Source: Myxococcus landrumus (lineage in GTDB: Bacteria; Myxococcota; Myxococcia; Myxococcales; Myxococcaceae). From it: a DNA stretch of 64,000 bases. Below, in pieces: positions 19,328 to 27,930 of this stretch. Positions within the stretch are counted from its first letter, which is position 1. Each line of letters opens with the position of its first letter. A program made the position numbers and the translations under genes. The notes under the pieces are model-generated. The model made no database searches. It worked only from the letters and a program-made list of their open reading frames with translations, and was not told the DNA's origin. The stretch spans positions 3,856,001 to 3,920,000 of the forward strand of contig NZ_CP071091.1 of the NCBI RefSeq assembly GCF_017301635.1, written 5' to 3'.

Positions 19328-21112
19328 TCAGGGCCATCGGTCCACGACGTAGCCGCCCCCGGCATTGGGTGCCCAAACGCGGCCGTCTTCGTATCCGTAG
19401 GCAGTCTGCTCGACCACGAAGCACACCGGCCGCTCATCCTGACCCGGCAGTTTCACCCGGTCGTAGCGGACAACCAGTGCAGGCCCCTCAGAACGGCCCA
19501 TCTTGTCGGACAAGTAGTAAGCCTTCCCAAAGAAGCGCGTCCCTGGGGGGGCAACCTGTCGTTGACGCGAATCCACGCTCTTGGGCACAACCCCTTCGAC
19601 CTCAGCCCCAGCCGTGAACCACACTCGTTCGCCACGCTTGAAGCGGCTATCAATCGTAACCGTGAACCCCTCGTTATCTTCCCACCGAAGGTCTTCTCTC
19701 ATCGACTCCTCGGCCCCGGCAGGGCAAGTGAAGGACTCGGGCCGGATCTGCGCTCCCGGGCAACCCGCTGCGAGAGCCGCAACCAGTGTCATCGTTGCGC
19801 ACTCAGCGGCAGCGGTGGTCCTCGCTCGCCCGCGCGTCTGGCGACCTTGGAGCGGAACCTCAGTTGTCGGAGCGTTCTTCATGGGACCTTCCTTCTGAAC
19901 CTGGGCTACAGACTCCGGGCCCGTCTGAGCCACGGCTGCGGAACTGGAATGGGACATAGCAGGGGGAACCAAGTGCGAAGGGGGCGAAATCGGGACATGG
20001 AGAGCGGCACCAAGCCCCTCCGATTGAGGCTGGACGACGGTGGGGGGCACGCCGCGACCGAGCCAGAGGGCCCCAGCCGCAACCAGGACGCTCACGGAGG
20101 CAAGTACGGCAAGCCCCCGCATCCTCACGCCACCGAGTGGATTCCCCGCCTTACGCCCATCCTCCAGGGCAACCCGCTCCGCGCCCACCTCGGCGGGAAC
20201 CTGGTCCGATGGGGTGTGGACCGTGCGCAGATATTCATCGCTCGGGTTGGCCAGCAGTTCCCCTAGTTCTCGGCGTAGCGCCTCCGTGTCGACCGGCCGA
20301 AGTCCCGGTTCGCGCGACAGCATGCTTCCGACGAGGTCACTCAGAAACTCGGGCACACGTCGATTCTGGCTGCACACGGCAGGCGGCTTGAGACTCGGAC
20401 TGTTGAGAGAGGCACGTGTCCTCTCGGCCGTCGGCCGGGGGTCCGTCAGGAGATCAAAGAGCATCGCCCCCAACGCGAAGACTTCATCAGCGACCTGATA
20501 GGCGTACCGTGCGCGATGCTGGTCCTTGTGCGCCATGAGCCAGCGGAACTGTTCTGGTGCGCGAAAGCGGTCCGTCCCAGGGGGCAATCCGCTATCCGTC
20601 AGCTCTTCGGCGGCGGAGAACGTCGCACAACTGAAATCGATGATGACCGGCTCTCCGTCGCTCTTGCGAATCAGCACGTTGGAGAGCTTCAGGTCTCGAT
20701 GCAGGATGCCCCGGCTGTGCATGTACGACAGCGCACCCGCGAGCTTGTCGAATACCGTCAGCACTTCGCGGAACGTCGGATGTTTTCGCTCGGCCCACTC
20801 GGCCATGGTCCAGCCATCGACATATTCGAGAGCGAGATACGCATTCCCACGCTCAGCGTAGCCATACCCCTGATGCCGGACGATGTTCGGATGTTCGAGC
20901 AGCAGCAGTGCAGTCAGCTCCCGCATCGTTCGGGCATGGGTTTGTTTGTCGTCCCCGCTGGAATCACGGTGGCGGGCAAGTTTGAGGGCACACCGCCGCG
21001 AGTGCTTCTCAGCGAGGTACACGACAGCAAACCCGCCATTGCCAAGTTCCTTCGCGACAGTCCAGCCGTCAATGGACATGCCCGAAGGTGATGGGGAGTG
21101 TGGCACGGTCAC
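19328..21112 (-). CDS. membrane Ser/Thr protein kinase with C-terminal external domain
   Basis: A 594-residue eukaryote-like kinase. Glycine loop (LGNGGFAVVY) at 23-32, Lys44, catalytic loop HRDLKLSN at 138-145, and DFS instead of DFG at 159-161. The kinase domain ends near 285. A hydrophobic segment (LAVLASVSVLVAAGALWLG) near residue 335-355 would span the membrane. A C-terminal domain of about 200 residues with scattered Cys follows. Its start overlaps the DUF2381 gene by four bases. Pairs of such kinases with DUF2381 proteins are a myxobacterial pattern. A prophage location is unusual for them. The signal sensed and the substrate are unknown. Confidence 0.8.
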   Translation of the reverse strand: MTVPHSPSPSGMSIDGWTVAKELGNGGFAVVYLAEKHSRRCALKLARHRDSSGDDKQTHARTMRELTALLLLEHPNIVRHQGYGYAERGNAYLALEYVDGWTMAEWAERKHPTFREVLTVFDKLAGALSYMHSRGILHRDLKLSNVLIRKSDGEPVIIDFSCATFSAAEELTDSGLPPGTDRFRAPEQFRWLMAHKDQHRARYAYQVADEVFALGAMLFDLLTDPRPTAERTRASLNSPSLKPPAVCSQNRRVPEFLSDLVGSMLSREPGLRPVDTEALRRELGELLANPSDEYLRTVHTPSDQVPAEVGAERVALEDGRKAGNPLGGVRMRGLAVLASVSVLVAAGALWLGRGVPPTVVQPQSEGLGAALHVPISPPSHLVPPAMSHSSSAAVAQTGPESVAQVQKEGPMKNAPTTEVPLQGRQTRGRARTTAAAECATMTLVAALAAGCPGAQIRPESFTCPAGAEESMREDLRWEDNEGFTVTIDSRFKRGERVWFTAGAEVEGVVPKSVDSRQRQVAPPGTRFFGKAYYLSDKMGRSEGPALVVRYDRVKLPGQDERPVCFVVEQTAYGYEDGRVWAPNAGGGYVVDRWP

Positions 21113-22002
21113 TGACCACCTCCTGCACCTAATTTTGGAAAGCGCACATTGGGAACTACGAGCGTGCGACCGTCCCCCACGACTTCTAGGGTAAACACTG
21201 GACTTGCATTCAACTGCGCTACCTCTGCAACGACAACCACGCGCCCCTGGCCACCCGCTTGAATCGCCCCGTCTTCCTCACGCACGACACGAGCGCGCAA
21301 GGGGAGTCCCGACCGTCCCGTCAGAACTGCCTCGCGAGGGAACCAGGGCTGTTGTCCAGCAGAGTTGTCGATGCGCATATCTGCGAGCACCCATCCCTTC
21401 CCTCGATATGCCCATGCCCTAGTCACAACGAACCCTTGTGTTACGGCATCGTGACTCTTGATAGGCGTCACGGTGATGCCCTCCTTATCCACGAGCCCCA
21501 GCAACACGAGGTCTTCAGGCTTGGGTTCGCGCGGAGGAGCATCGGGACAAGCCCCGCCACTCTCAGGACGGGTGACGTCAATGCGCAAGTCCACTTCGGC
21601 AGGGTCAGTTATGAGGACAAAGGCAGCTCGCGAGGGCGCCCTACCATCCGCGAAGTACACCCCAACCTCGTAGCGCTCGCCTTCCGGAAGGTCGGCCACT
21701 GGTTGAACTATGACTGAGCGCTCTCCCGCGTCCAGCACCCGAATCCGCGTCTCGTCAAAGGTGAGAGTCTTCCTGTTGATGGCGGCTGGGAACAGGAACA
21801 CCGTTGGCGTGCCGTGTGCGACCCGCACGACAGGAAGCGGCTCAGCAGGACTCCCCGTGACAGCCACCGACCGCTCCCGCTTCACACGCTCAACCTGTGC
21901 GGCCCTTGCTGGTGCCGCAGCTCCCCACGCGAACACGAGAGCGAGGGCCAATCTTACCGGCGGGTTCAATGGCGCATGACCTCCACGGTCCAACGCTAGC
22001 AC
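21109..22002 (-). CDS. DUF2381 family secreted protein
   Basis: A protein of up to 297 residues matching the DUF2381 (Myxococcus paralogous) family pattern: a signal peptide (LALALVFAWGAAAPARA), then GTPTVFLFPAAINRKTL, and a C-terminal part with VLADMRIDNSAGQQPW. The family is almost restricted to myxobacteria and is often encoded beside a Ser/Thr kinase, as here with a 4-base overlap. The function of the family is unknown to me; an extracytoplasmic partner or sensor of the kinase would fit. The frame opens at GTG 22002, but TTG 21969, with GGAGG ten bases upstream, gives a tidier signal peptide. Confidence 0.75.
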   Translation of the reverse strand: MLALDRGGHAPLNPPVRLALALVFAWGAAAPARAAQVERVKRERSVAVTGSPAEPLPVVRVAHGTPTVFLFPAAINRKTLTFDETRIRVLDAGERSVIVQPVADLPEGERYEVGVYFADGRAPSRAAFVLITDPAEVDLRIDVTRPESGGACPDAPPREPKPEDLVLLGLVDKEGITVTPIKSHDAVTQGFVVTRAWAYRGKGWVLADMRIDNSAGQQPWFPREAVLTGRSGLPLRARVVREEDGAIQAGGQGRVVVVAEVAQLNASPVFTLEVVGDGRTLVVPNVRFPKLGAGGGQ

Positions 22003-22161
22003 CGGAACTCTTGCGCAATGGGACTAAGTGGAGTCGGTCCCTTTGCACCCACAACCCGACCTGTGCTTTGTCCTCTCGGGGGTGGCTGCGGTGAGTGCCG
22101 CAGTTCCACGGCGTAGCGAGGTCCCAGACCAACCGCGCCGATTCCGCAGCCGCCCGTCACT

Positions 22162-22461
22162 TCACCGCGCCAGCCTCGCCACGGTGAACCCGGCCCCGAG
22201 GCCAAGCACCAGCGCCACGGCGACCACGACAAAGGGCACGTCCCCCGCCTGACGCCGCAGGGATTCGTTCTCGGCCCGGAGTCGCTGAAGCTCGGCCGCC
22301 GTCCGGATGCAACGACGCTCGGACAGCCAGCAACCGCCCTCCACCTCGACGGCCGCCCCTGCCCCATCCGGGATGAGCTGCGCGCGCTCGACGCTGATGG
22401 CCTCGGAGCCCGAAGCAGGAACCGCGACGAGAAGGACCAGCACGAGCGCGCTCAGCTTCAC
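22162..22461 (-). CDS. small membrane protein at the end of the lysis cassette (spanin-like topology)
   Basis: A 99-residue protein with an N-terminal signal-like segment (MKLSALVLVLLVAVPASGSEA), a short extracytoplasmic part with two Cys (GGCWLSERRC), a short coiled coil (ELQRLRAENESLRRQ) and a C-terminal transmembrane helix. It follows the holin-like gene with a 4-base overlap. The topology recalls a unimolecular spanin, which would join the membranes during lysis, but there is no lipobox, so the role is inferred mainly from position. Confidence 0.5.
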   Translation of the reverse strand: MKLSALVLVLLVAVPASGSEAISVERAQLIPDGAGAAVEVEGGCWLSERRCIRTAAELQRLRAENESLRRQAGDVPFVVVAVALVLGLGAGFTVARLAR

Positions 22462-22907
22462 TTGCCGCCCCTGTCGAGCTGCTCAAGGACGGCGATAGCA
22501 GCGGCCTTCCCGCCGACCTGGCCCGCCGCGAATTCACCGGCCTGATCGGCACGCTCAACCGCGGAGGAGCCGAACAGCAGCCGCTTGACGAGCGTGAAGC
22601 CACCCGCCGCCGTCAGGGCCACCTTCGCGGCAGTCAGTACCAGGGCCAGGGAGAACGGCGCCCCAGCGGCCAGCGCGTTCGCCACAGCCCCCGCCAGCGA
22701 CACGCCCAGCACCAGCAACGCGCCGCCCCTGTCCGTTCGTAGGAAGGGAACAAACGCGCCACCGAACTTCCGCAGCAAGTAGACCAGCAGCACCACCACG
22801 AGGGCCGCGAGCAGCGCGTAGTTGCGACTCGTCACCGCGTCGAGAACGAGCCGCGCGAACTCTTCGAGCTGCTCGGGATTCGGCCCGACCACACCACCGT
22901 CAACCAT
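22458..22907 (-). CDS. holin-like membrane protein
   Basis: A 149-residue protein with three or four hydrophobic segments (YALLAALVVVLLVYLL near 30-45, ALLVLGVSLAGAVANALA, FSLALVLTAAKVALTAAGG). The ATG at 22907 has GGAGGA five bases upstream and is preferred over a longer upstream frame. It lies 11 bases downstream of the endolysin gene. A holin would permit the endolysin to reach the peptidoglycan. No family match beyond size, topology and position can be claimed. Confidence 0.6.
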   Translation of the reverse strand: MVDGGVVGPNPEQLEEFARLVLDAVTSRNYALLAALVVVLLVYLLRKFGGAFVPFLRTDRGGALLVLGVSLAGAVANALAAGAPFSLALVLTAAKVALTAAGGFTLVKRLLFGSSAVERADQAGEFAAGQVGGKAAAIAVLEQLDRGGK

Positions 22908-22918
22908 GTGTCCTCCGG

Positions 22919-23452
22919 TTAGAAGCCCAGCCGCGCCAGGTCGGCCGCAAGCCGGGGATTTGCAGCGCGCCAGGTCGGCGAGCCGCGTTCGTTGTCGAGC
23001 TGCGCCCACACCGCCGCGACGGAACTCCTTTCGGTCAGCGTGCGCAGCGGGGTGAGCTGTAGGGCGCTCACGTAGCCCGGCCACTGGACATGGGGCGCGT
23101 CTCCAAACCGCCCGCCCCAGACCAGCCCGGCCTTGGCTGTCTCCTCGCCGAGCACGCGATAGGCCGGAAGGCGCCAGTCGGGTTGGACCCCGGGCTTCGA
23201 GCCCGCGTCACAGACGAAGTCGAAGGCGAGCCCGTAGTTGTGAGCCGACAGCCCCGCCGCAGACGCCTTGCCCCCCTTGCCCGCGAGGAAGAGGCGCCTC
23301 AGCTCGGACTGCTCGTCGAGAGTGCGAAAGCCATAGGTCGCGACGTACCTGACGCCCCGGGCCTCGCAGCGTGCGATGACCTCCAGGGAGACCGCGACGA
23401 ATGGCAGGTAGACGAGGTCCAGGTCGATGCGGCTGAAGTTTGCGCGAGGCAT
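22919..23452 (-). CDS. endolysin, M15-type L-alanyl-D-glutamate/D-Ala peptidase
   Basis: A 177-residue M15 peptidase. The zinc-binding set is visible: SAHNYGLAFDF gives His71 and Asp78, and APHVQWPGY gives His121. The start shares bases with the end of the preceding small gene (23452). Enzymes of this kind cut peptide stems of peptidoglycan at lysis. There is no signal peptide, in keeping with holin-dependent release. Confidence 0.85.
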   Translation of the reverse strand: MPRANFSRIDLDLVYLPFVAVSLEVIARCEARGVRYVATYGFRTLDEQSELRRLFLAGKGGKASAAGLSAHNYGLAFDFVCDAGSKPGVQPDWRLPAYRVLGEETAKAGLVWGGRFGDAPHVQWPGYVSALQLTPLRTLTERSSVAAVWAQLDNERGSPTWRAANPRLAADLARLGF

Positions 23453-23736
23453 CAGGATTCCCCCTCCCCTGCCCGAGCCATGCGCAACAGCTCCAGCTCC
23501 ACGGTCTGCCGCACCTGGGCGGGCAATCCCGAACTGAACTCATCACGCCACCGACGGAGGGCGCCCAGCTCCACGGCAAGAACGTTGATGCGCTCGCCCT
23601 GACGGGCGACCTTCTCGACGAGCGAGCGGATCTCCCCCACAAGGGACTTTGCGGCCCATGCGAGGACACCGACTCCCGCCGTTCCAAGCAGGGAGCCGAC
23701 AACGAGTTGTACGGACTGGGTCTCTTCGGACGTCAC
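23452..23736 (-). CDS. small membrane protein with coiled coil, lysis cassette
   Basis: A 94-residue protein with one transmembrane helix near residues 10-30 (VVGSLLGTAGVGVLAWAA) and a following coiled-coil region (IRSLVEKVARQGERINVLAVELGALRRW). It starts with GTG at 23736 and is the first gene after phage promoter element 1, with a predicted 24-base leader. The stop overlaps the endolysin start. It may be a holin, antiholin or inner-membrane spanin; the sequence does not decide. Confidence 0.6.
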   Translation of the reverse strand: MTSEETQSVQLVVGSLLGTAGVGVLAWAAKSLVGEIRSLVEKVARQGERINVLAVELGALRRWRDEFSSGLPAQVRQTVELELLRMARAGEGES

Positions 23737-23766
23737 CGCATCACCAGGGCTTAGGGTTACCCTTGG

Positions 23767-23795
23767 TAAATGCGTGTGACTTCTGGGAGTGGCTC
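23767..23795 (-). promoter_or_regulatory. phage promoter-like element 1 (lysis cassette)
   Basis: -35 GAGCCA, 17-bp spacer with CCAGAA and CACACG, -10 CATTTA at 23772-23767. The base seven after the -10 box (23760) is G. It faces the lysis genes starting at 23736. Confidence 0.7.
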
Positions 23796-23810
23796 AGCTC
23801 ACGAGTTCCC

Positions 23811-23838
23811 TAGAATGAACGGTGGTACGCTCATTCTA
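23811..23838. repeat. inverted repeat at the start of the membrane protein gene
   Basis: TAGAATGA (23811-23818) and TCATTCTA (23831-23838) form a perfect 8-bp inverted repeat with a 12-base spacer. The right arm runs into the ATG at 23838. It could be an operator for the plus-strand gene, with TAGAAT also resembling a host -10 box. Confidence 0.4.
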
Positions 23839-24695
23839 TGCTCTTGACGAACGTCTGGCCCATTGTCCTTGCATCCATAGCAACTACATCAGAAAACCCA
23901 ACGCGATTCGAGTGGCAGAAGCTGCTGATTTCAAGCTTTGGCCCTGGGATTACTACTGCGCTTCTGGTTGGGCTCTTCTCCTGGCTCTTCAACAGGATCT
24001 TGGAACGACAAAAGCGAACGCACGCCGAAGAACTCCTCAATATTGGTTCCAATCTTAACAAGAGCCTCCAGGAAAAACTAGAAGCAGATCGCTCCGAGCG
24101 AGCCGAACTACTCGAACATCTCAGGCGAGATATACAAGACGCCCTGGCAAGCCGGGCTCGCAGAGCCGAGTATCTTAGAGCCCAAATCACAAGTCTCTAT
24201 GGCCCACTCGCATTTCATCTTGAGTCGACCGCAGTTCGACACAACTGCGCCACAGACATGATTGAAGCCGTCACTCGCCTCAAGTCAGCCTTTGACGGCC
24301 AATCCCCGAACAGCCTAACGAAAGAAAGAGAGGCCAAGATCGACAGCACCATTGAAAAGTATCAAGCCCTTACGCTTGAGAGTGTCAGCGCAACCATCTC
24401 ACTACTAAAGTCAAACTGGGGCTGGCTGGATGAAGCCGACCGGCCTGCAATAGTCGACCTCATGAAAAATGCCGACCGATTCGACACCGAAACAAAGACG
24501 ACAGATGACTATGCCCGCATTGTGGCAATGTATGAGTCGACAGTTTCCGGAAAGGCCATATTGAATCCTCCCAACATAATTCCCGGACCGCTAGCGGCAT
24601 ATTTTCAAACCCGGCTAAACGAAAAGCAGCAAGAGCTATCCGGACTTACAGTCAGTCCAGTCCGAGCCAAAGCTATTGAGAAACTGGCCAGCTAG
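23838..24695 (+). CDS. membrane-anchored coiled-coil protein, unknown function
   Basis: A 285-residue protein on the opposite strand to the late genes and clearly richer in A+T than its neighbours. Residues 30-52 (LISSFGPGITTALLVGLFSWLF) form a transmembrane segment. A basic coiled-coil region to about residue 130 follows, with a soluble C-terminal part beyond that. I do not recognise the family. The setting (single gene, own strand, deviating composition, between tail and lysis genes, preceded by an inverted repeat) is that of a lysogenic conversion gene, for example surface exclusion or antiphage defence. Its end overlaps the tail gene end by 4 bases. Confidence 0.6.
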   Translation: MLLTNVWPIVLASIATTSENPTRFEWQKLLISSFGPGITTALLVGLFSWLFNRILERQKRTHAEELLNIGSNLNKSLQEKLEADRSERAELLEHLRRDIQDALASRARRAEYLRAQITSLYGPLAFHLESTAVRHNCATDMIEAVTRLKSAFDGQSPNSLTKEREAKIDSTIEKYQALTLESVSATISLLKSNWGWLDEADRPAIVDLMKNADRFDTETKTTDDYARIVAMYESTVSGKAILNPPNIIPGPLAAYFQTRLNEKQQELSGLTVSPVRAKAIEKLAS

Positions 24696-27600
24696 TCCCG
24701 AGGCTTGAGGTTGTGCGCGAGTAACCCCCTCACCATGTAGGTCATCGCGAAGCGCACGGTCACCATCATCACGTCACCGGCATCAGTCGGTTCGACACGC
24801 GCCACACGCCCAGGGGCGAACCCGTCAATCAGCTCCCCGGGGCGAAGCTCGTCCGTGCGAGTCCAGCCGCGTTCCACGGTACGCCAGCGATGGTCGGGCG
24901 TCACGACGAGCACGCGGCCATCCATCATCACGAGCTTGCAGCGCGCGGCGCGATGACGGCTGACGCGAGTCACCTCGAACACGCCGCCGTCTGCCTCGTG
25001 CTCGTGCATCGTCAGCACACGCATGCCCGGCTTGAGCAGCTCGGCGGGCAGTTCCTTACCGTCAGCGAGCAACACCGGTTCCCACGGCGCGACACACGTC
25101 CCGTGCTCCAGTCCACCGCCACCACTGCCACTCGATGGAGCTGACGCGGGGCCAGTCTCACGCCGTGCCATGTTCACGTTGTAGCCAACCGGCGGATAGA
25201 ACCAGCGCTCGGCACTGAACCCGCTCGCGTTGTGGATGCGGACCTTCAGGTAGAGCATCTTGGGCGACAAACCGTCACGCAAACGGTTGAGCTTGTCCCC
25301 ATAGATGAGTGAGAACCCCACGCTCACCGAGTTACCCGAGTCAGCGTCATGGAGTCCGTGCTGATACTTGCGATCCGGCAACGGGACTGACGTGCCGTAG
25401 AGCCATTGTGGCGCGTTGCTATCGCCATAGGACCAATAGAAGCCAACATCCATGAACCGCAGCGCGTCGAGGTTGTCGCTCGCGGACTCGGGCTGGATGG
25501 TGGCCATGTAGTGGGCCCACGTGAGCCAGCCCGCCCCACCCGCCGCCCCTGCCATCGCGTAGCCCTCAACTACCTGGATGTTGAGCCGGTCGATGTTCGG
25601 GGCGCCGTCGTTGTTGCCCCGGTAGTAGATGCGGCTGCCCGTGTCCGCGAGGGCCTGGACGGAACGGAAGAACCCATCGCTCAGGTAGTAGCGCCCCACC
25701 TGGACGTTGTTCGACGCGACCTTGAGTGACGTGCCCACGTTGTCGAGCTTCGCGCCAGCGGTGGGGATGCCGTTGCCGTCCTCCGAGTAGTTCGACGTCC
25801 GCAACGTGTTGGCCGCGAGCAGGTCGAAGGTGACCATCTTCCGGAGCGAGACAGCATCGAAGTAGAGCCGCTTGCCGACGTCGCTCGACGCAATCATCGC
25901 GCCCCAGAATAGTTCCACGCCCGTGCAGCCAGCGGGGCATGTGCCCGTCACCGTCACACGCTGGTAGGTGGTCCCGATGTTCTGAATCGAGGTGAACGTG
26001 TTCCGCCCCGTGTAGACCCCGTCTTCGCCCTCCCACAACAGGAAGAGGTCACCCGACCATCCGGCCATGGCAGACGACGCCTTCACATACACTTCCGCGT
26101 GGAACTGGTCCCCGGCAGAACACCGGATGCGTCGGCCAGGTGCAGAGGAACCAAAGCCACCGCTCCAGTTGAGGCCCACCCACTCCCCGGCGGTGAGCAG
26201 CTCGACACGACGCACCCAGCGCCCTTCTCGCGCGTTGACCGGGTCCTCCACCAACATGTCACCATCTGGGAACCGCCCGACGGCCTGGAGCCCCGCTTCG
26301 TTGTAGCCATTCGGCACGAGGTTGTCGGTCGGCGGGTACAGCAAGTGCTGGTATCCAACCGCCGCGTCACCGAGCGAGGCGCCGTCGAGCTTCTTGGGGA
26401 CAACCACGAGCTGCGCCGACGCATCCCCGCGGTTGCCGTATCGGTCCCGAGGAACAACGCGCACGTAGTACGTAGAGCCCGGCATCAGGTCCGATACACC
26501 GAACGCGGTGGTATCGAAGGTGCCGCGCAAAGTGGAGCTGCTCACCGCGAATCCGCTCAGCGTCGAGACGTGCAGTTCGTAAGCAGCAACCGGGGGGCCG
26601 CTCAATGCGGGAGTCACCGCCAGCGAGAAGCCATTCACCAGCGGCGCCACGTCGACACGGAGAGCTGCGAACGGCGGCAACGTGTGGGCGGGCTCGCTCA
26701 TCCCAGGGCGCGTGTCCATCTCCAGCCACGTCGAGATGCCGTAGGAGGGACGCCCCCGCGTGGTGATGGTCGTCACCGCGTCGCCTTCCGCACTGAACGC
26801 ATGCCGGAAGCCCGTCACCGCGAGGTGCTGGTCATCGGAGTAGTGCGCGCCATTGGCCCGAAACCGGTAGAGGTCGCCCAGCTCCACCGGCAGGAAGAAG
26901 TCGGTCTCAACCTCCTGGTCGGCGAGCGGCTCTTTCAGGTCGGACAGGGCCGCATCCGCCATCTTCCGCGCTTCAAGTTCGCTGTTGATGTTGCTGGATG
27001 CGTCCTCCGCGAGCTGCATGTACCGCACGCCATAGGCGGACTGACTGGCGGCATCCTCGACGACTACGCTTTTCCGCTTCGCTTGGTTCGTGACGTCCAA
27101 GTCGCCGACGTCCGAGTAGACCACCTCAATCCGGTTGCGGACCTCCGTGCGGTTGATGGTGAGCTTCGAGACGGCGCGGTAATCGCCGGGTCCGAACGTC
27201 CACGCCAGCGAGGGGTTCACGCGGCCGGGTTCGCTGAACGTCAGGGCGTAGCCGCCACTCGCCTCCCGCCAGCGGTAGCGCACCTCCCAGCCAATCTGTT
27301 GGGCAAGGTCTCGAAGCGCGTCGAGCACGCTCACCTTCTTCTGGGCGAACCTCCGAATCCGCCACCCAGGAGACACCGGCACATGGAGCGCGACGCCCAC
27401 GCCGTTGTCAGTGAGGATGGACTGCATGACGGTTTCGACAGCAACGCCAGCGGTCTCCCCATAGGCTCGTTCCACTTGAATCATCTCGTCCTGGAGTCGC
27501 CCGCCAAGGTCCCTCCCACGGAAGACGAGCTGTTCATCGGGGAAGTCCACCTCGTCAATCACACCGTGAAACAGCGGATGCCACTCGTTCGCGCTCGGCG

Positions 27601-27925
27601 ACATGCCGACGGGTGACACCGCCGCGTCAATCGCGAACTCGCGCCCTGACGTGAGGAGCTGCCCGTTCGTGGCGTTCAGCTTCGAGTCGGCCCGGAGAGG
27701 GGACGTGCTGAACAGCTCGACGTCGCGCTTGAGCGTGACGGTCGCGGCCGAGACGGGCTGGTCAACGCTCTCGTCCACCTCGACGGCGTCAACGAAGTCG
27801 CGGCTCTCAAGCTGATTCAGGCTCACCCACGCCCCTGCCCCATCACGAACCCTCACCCGAACGTGGGACGCGTGACCCGCTGGATTCGCGAGGACCGCGA
27901 GCCCCTGAGACGACATGCTCCGCAT
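24692..27925 (-). CDS. tail tip/hub protein with C-terminal Hint (intein-like) domain
   Basis: A 1077-residue protein. The N-terminal ~400 residues look like a phage tail hub (WHPLFHGVIDEVDFPDEQLV, a baseplate-type beta domain). A fibronectin III-like segment lies near 420-520 (YELHVSTLSGF, YYVRVVPRDRYGNRGDAS). Carbohydrate-binding-like beta regions follow. The last 134 residues form a Hint domain: splice-junction-like Cys944 (GTCVAPWEPVLLADG), block B TPDH at 1009-1012, and the end TYMVRGLLAHN with His1071-Asn1072, leaving only LKPRD. Such domains cleave their own backbone, so the tail protein may be matured by self-cleavage. It is the last gene of the tail module. Confidence 0.75.
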   Translation of the reverse strand: MRSMSSQGLAVLANPAGHASHVRVRVRDGAGAWVSLNQLESRDFVDAVEVDESVDQPVSAATVTLKRDVELFSTSPLRADSKLNATNGQLLTSGREFAIDAAVSPVGMSPSANEWHPLFHGVIDEVDFPDEQLVFRGRDLGGRLQDEMIQVERAYGETAGVAVETVMQSILTDNGVGVALHVPVSPGWRIRRFAQKKVSVLDALRDLAQQIGWEVRYRWREASGGYALTFSEPGRVNPSLAWTFGPGDYRAVSKLTINRTEVRNRIEVVYSDVGDLDVTNQAKRKSVVVEDAASQSAYGVRYMQLAEDASSNINSELEARKMADAALSDLKEPLADQEVETDFFLPVELGDLYRFRANGAHYSDDQHLAVTGFRHAFSAEGDAVTTITTRGRPSYGISTWLEMDTRPGMSEPAHTLPPFAALRVDVAPLVNGFSLAVTPALSGPPVAAYELHVSTLSGFAVSSSTLRGTFDTTAFGVSDLMPGSTYYVRVVPRDRYGNRGDASAQLVVVPKKLDGASLGDAAVGYQHLLYPPTDNLVPNGYNEAGLQAVGRFPDGDMLVEDPVNAREGRWVRRVELLTAGEWVGLNWSGGFGSSAPGRRIRCSAGDQFHAEVYVKASSAMAGWSGDLFLLWEGEDGVYTGRNTFTSIQNIGTTYQRVTVTGTCPAGCTGVELFWGAMIASSDVGKRLYFDAVSLRKMVTFDLLAANTLRTSNYSEDGNGIPTAGAKLDNVGTSLKVASNNVQVGRYYLSDGFFRSVQALADTGSRIYYRGNNDGAPNIDRLNIQVVEGYAMAGAAGGAGWLTWAHYMATIQPESASDNLDALRFMDVGFYWSYGDSNAPQWLYGTSVPLPDRKYQHGLHDADSGNSVSVGFSLIYGDKLNRLRDGLSPKMLYLKVRIHNASGFSAERWFYPPVGYNVNMARRETGPASAPSSGSGGGGLEHGTCVAPWEPVLLADGKELPAELLKPGMRVLTMHEHEADGGVFEVTRVSRHRAARCKLVMMDGRVLVVTPDHRWRTVERGWTRTDELRPGELIDGFAPGRVARVEPTDAGDVMMVTVRFAMTYMVRGLLAHNLKPRD

Positions 27926-27930
27926 GATGG

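Noticed and set aside
26099..27616. 505-codon plus-strand frame opposite the tail tip gene
   Set aside because: Antisense shadow; the tail tip frame has coherent domains and operon position.
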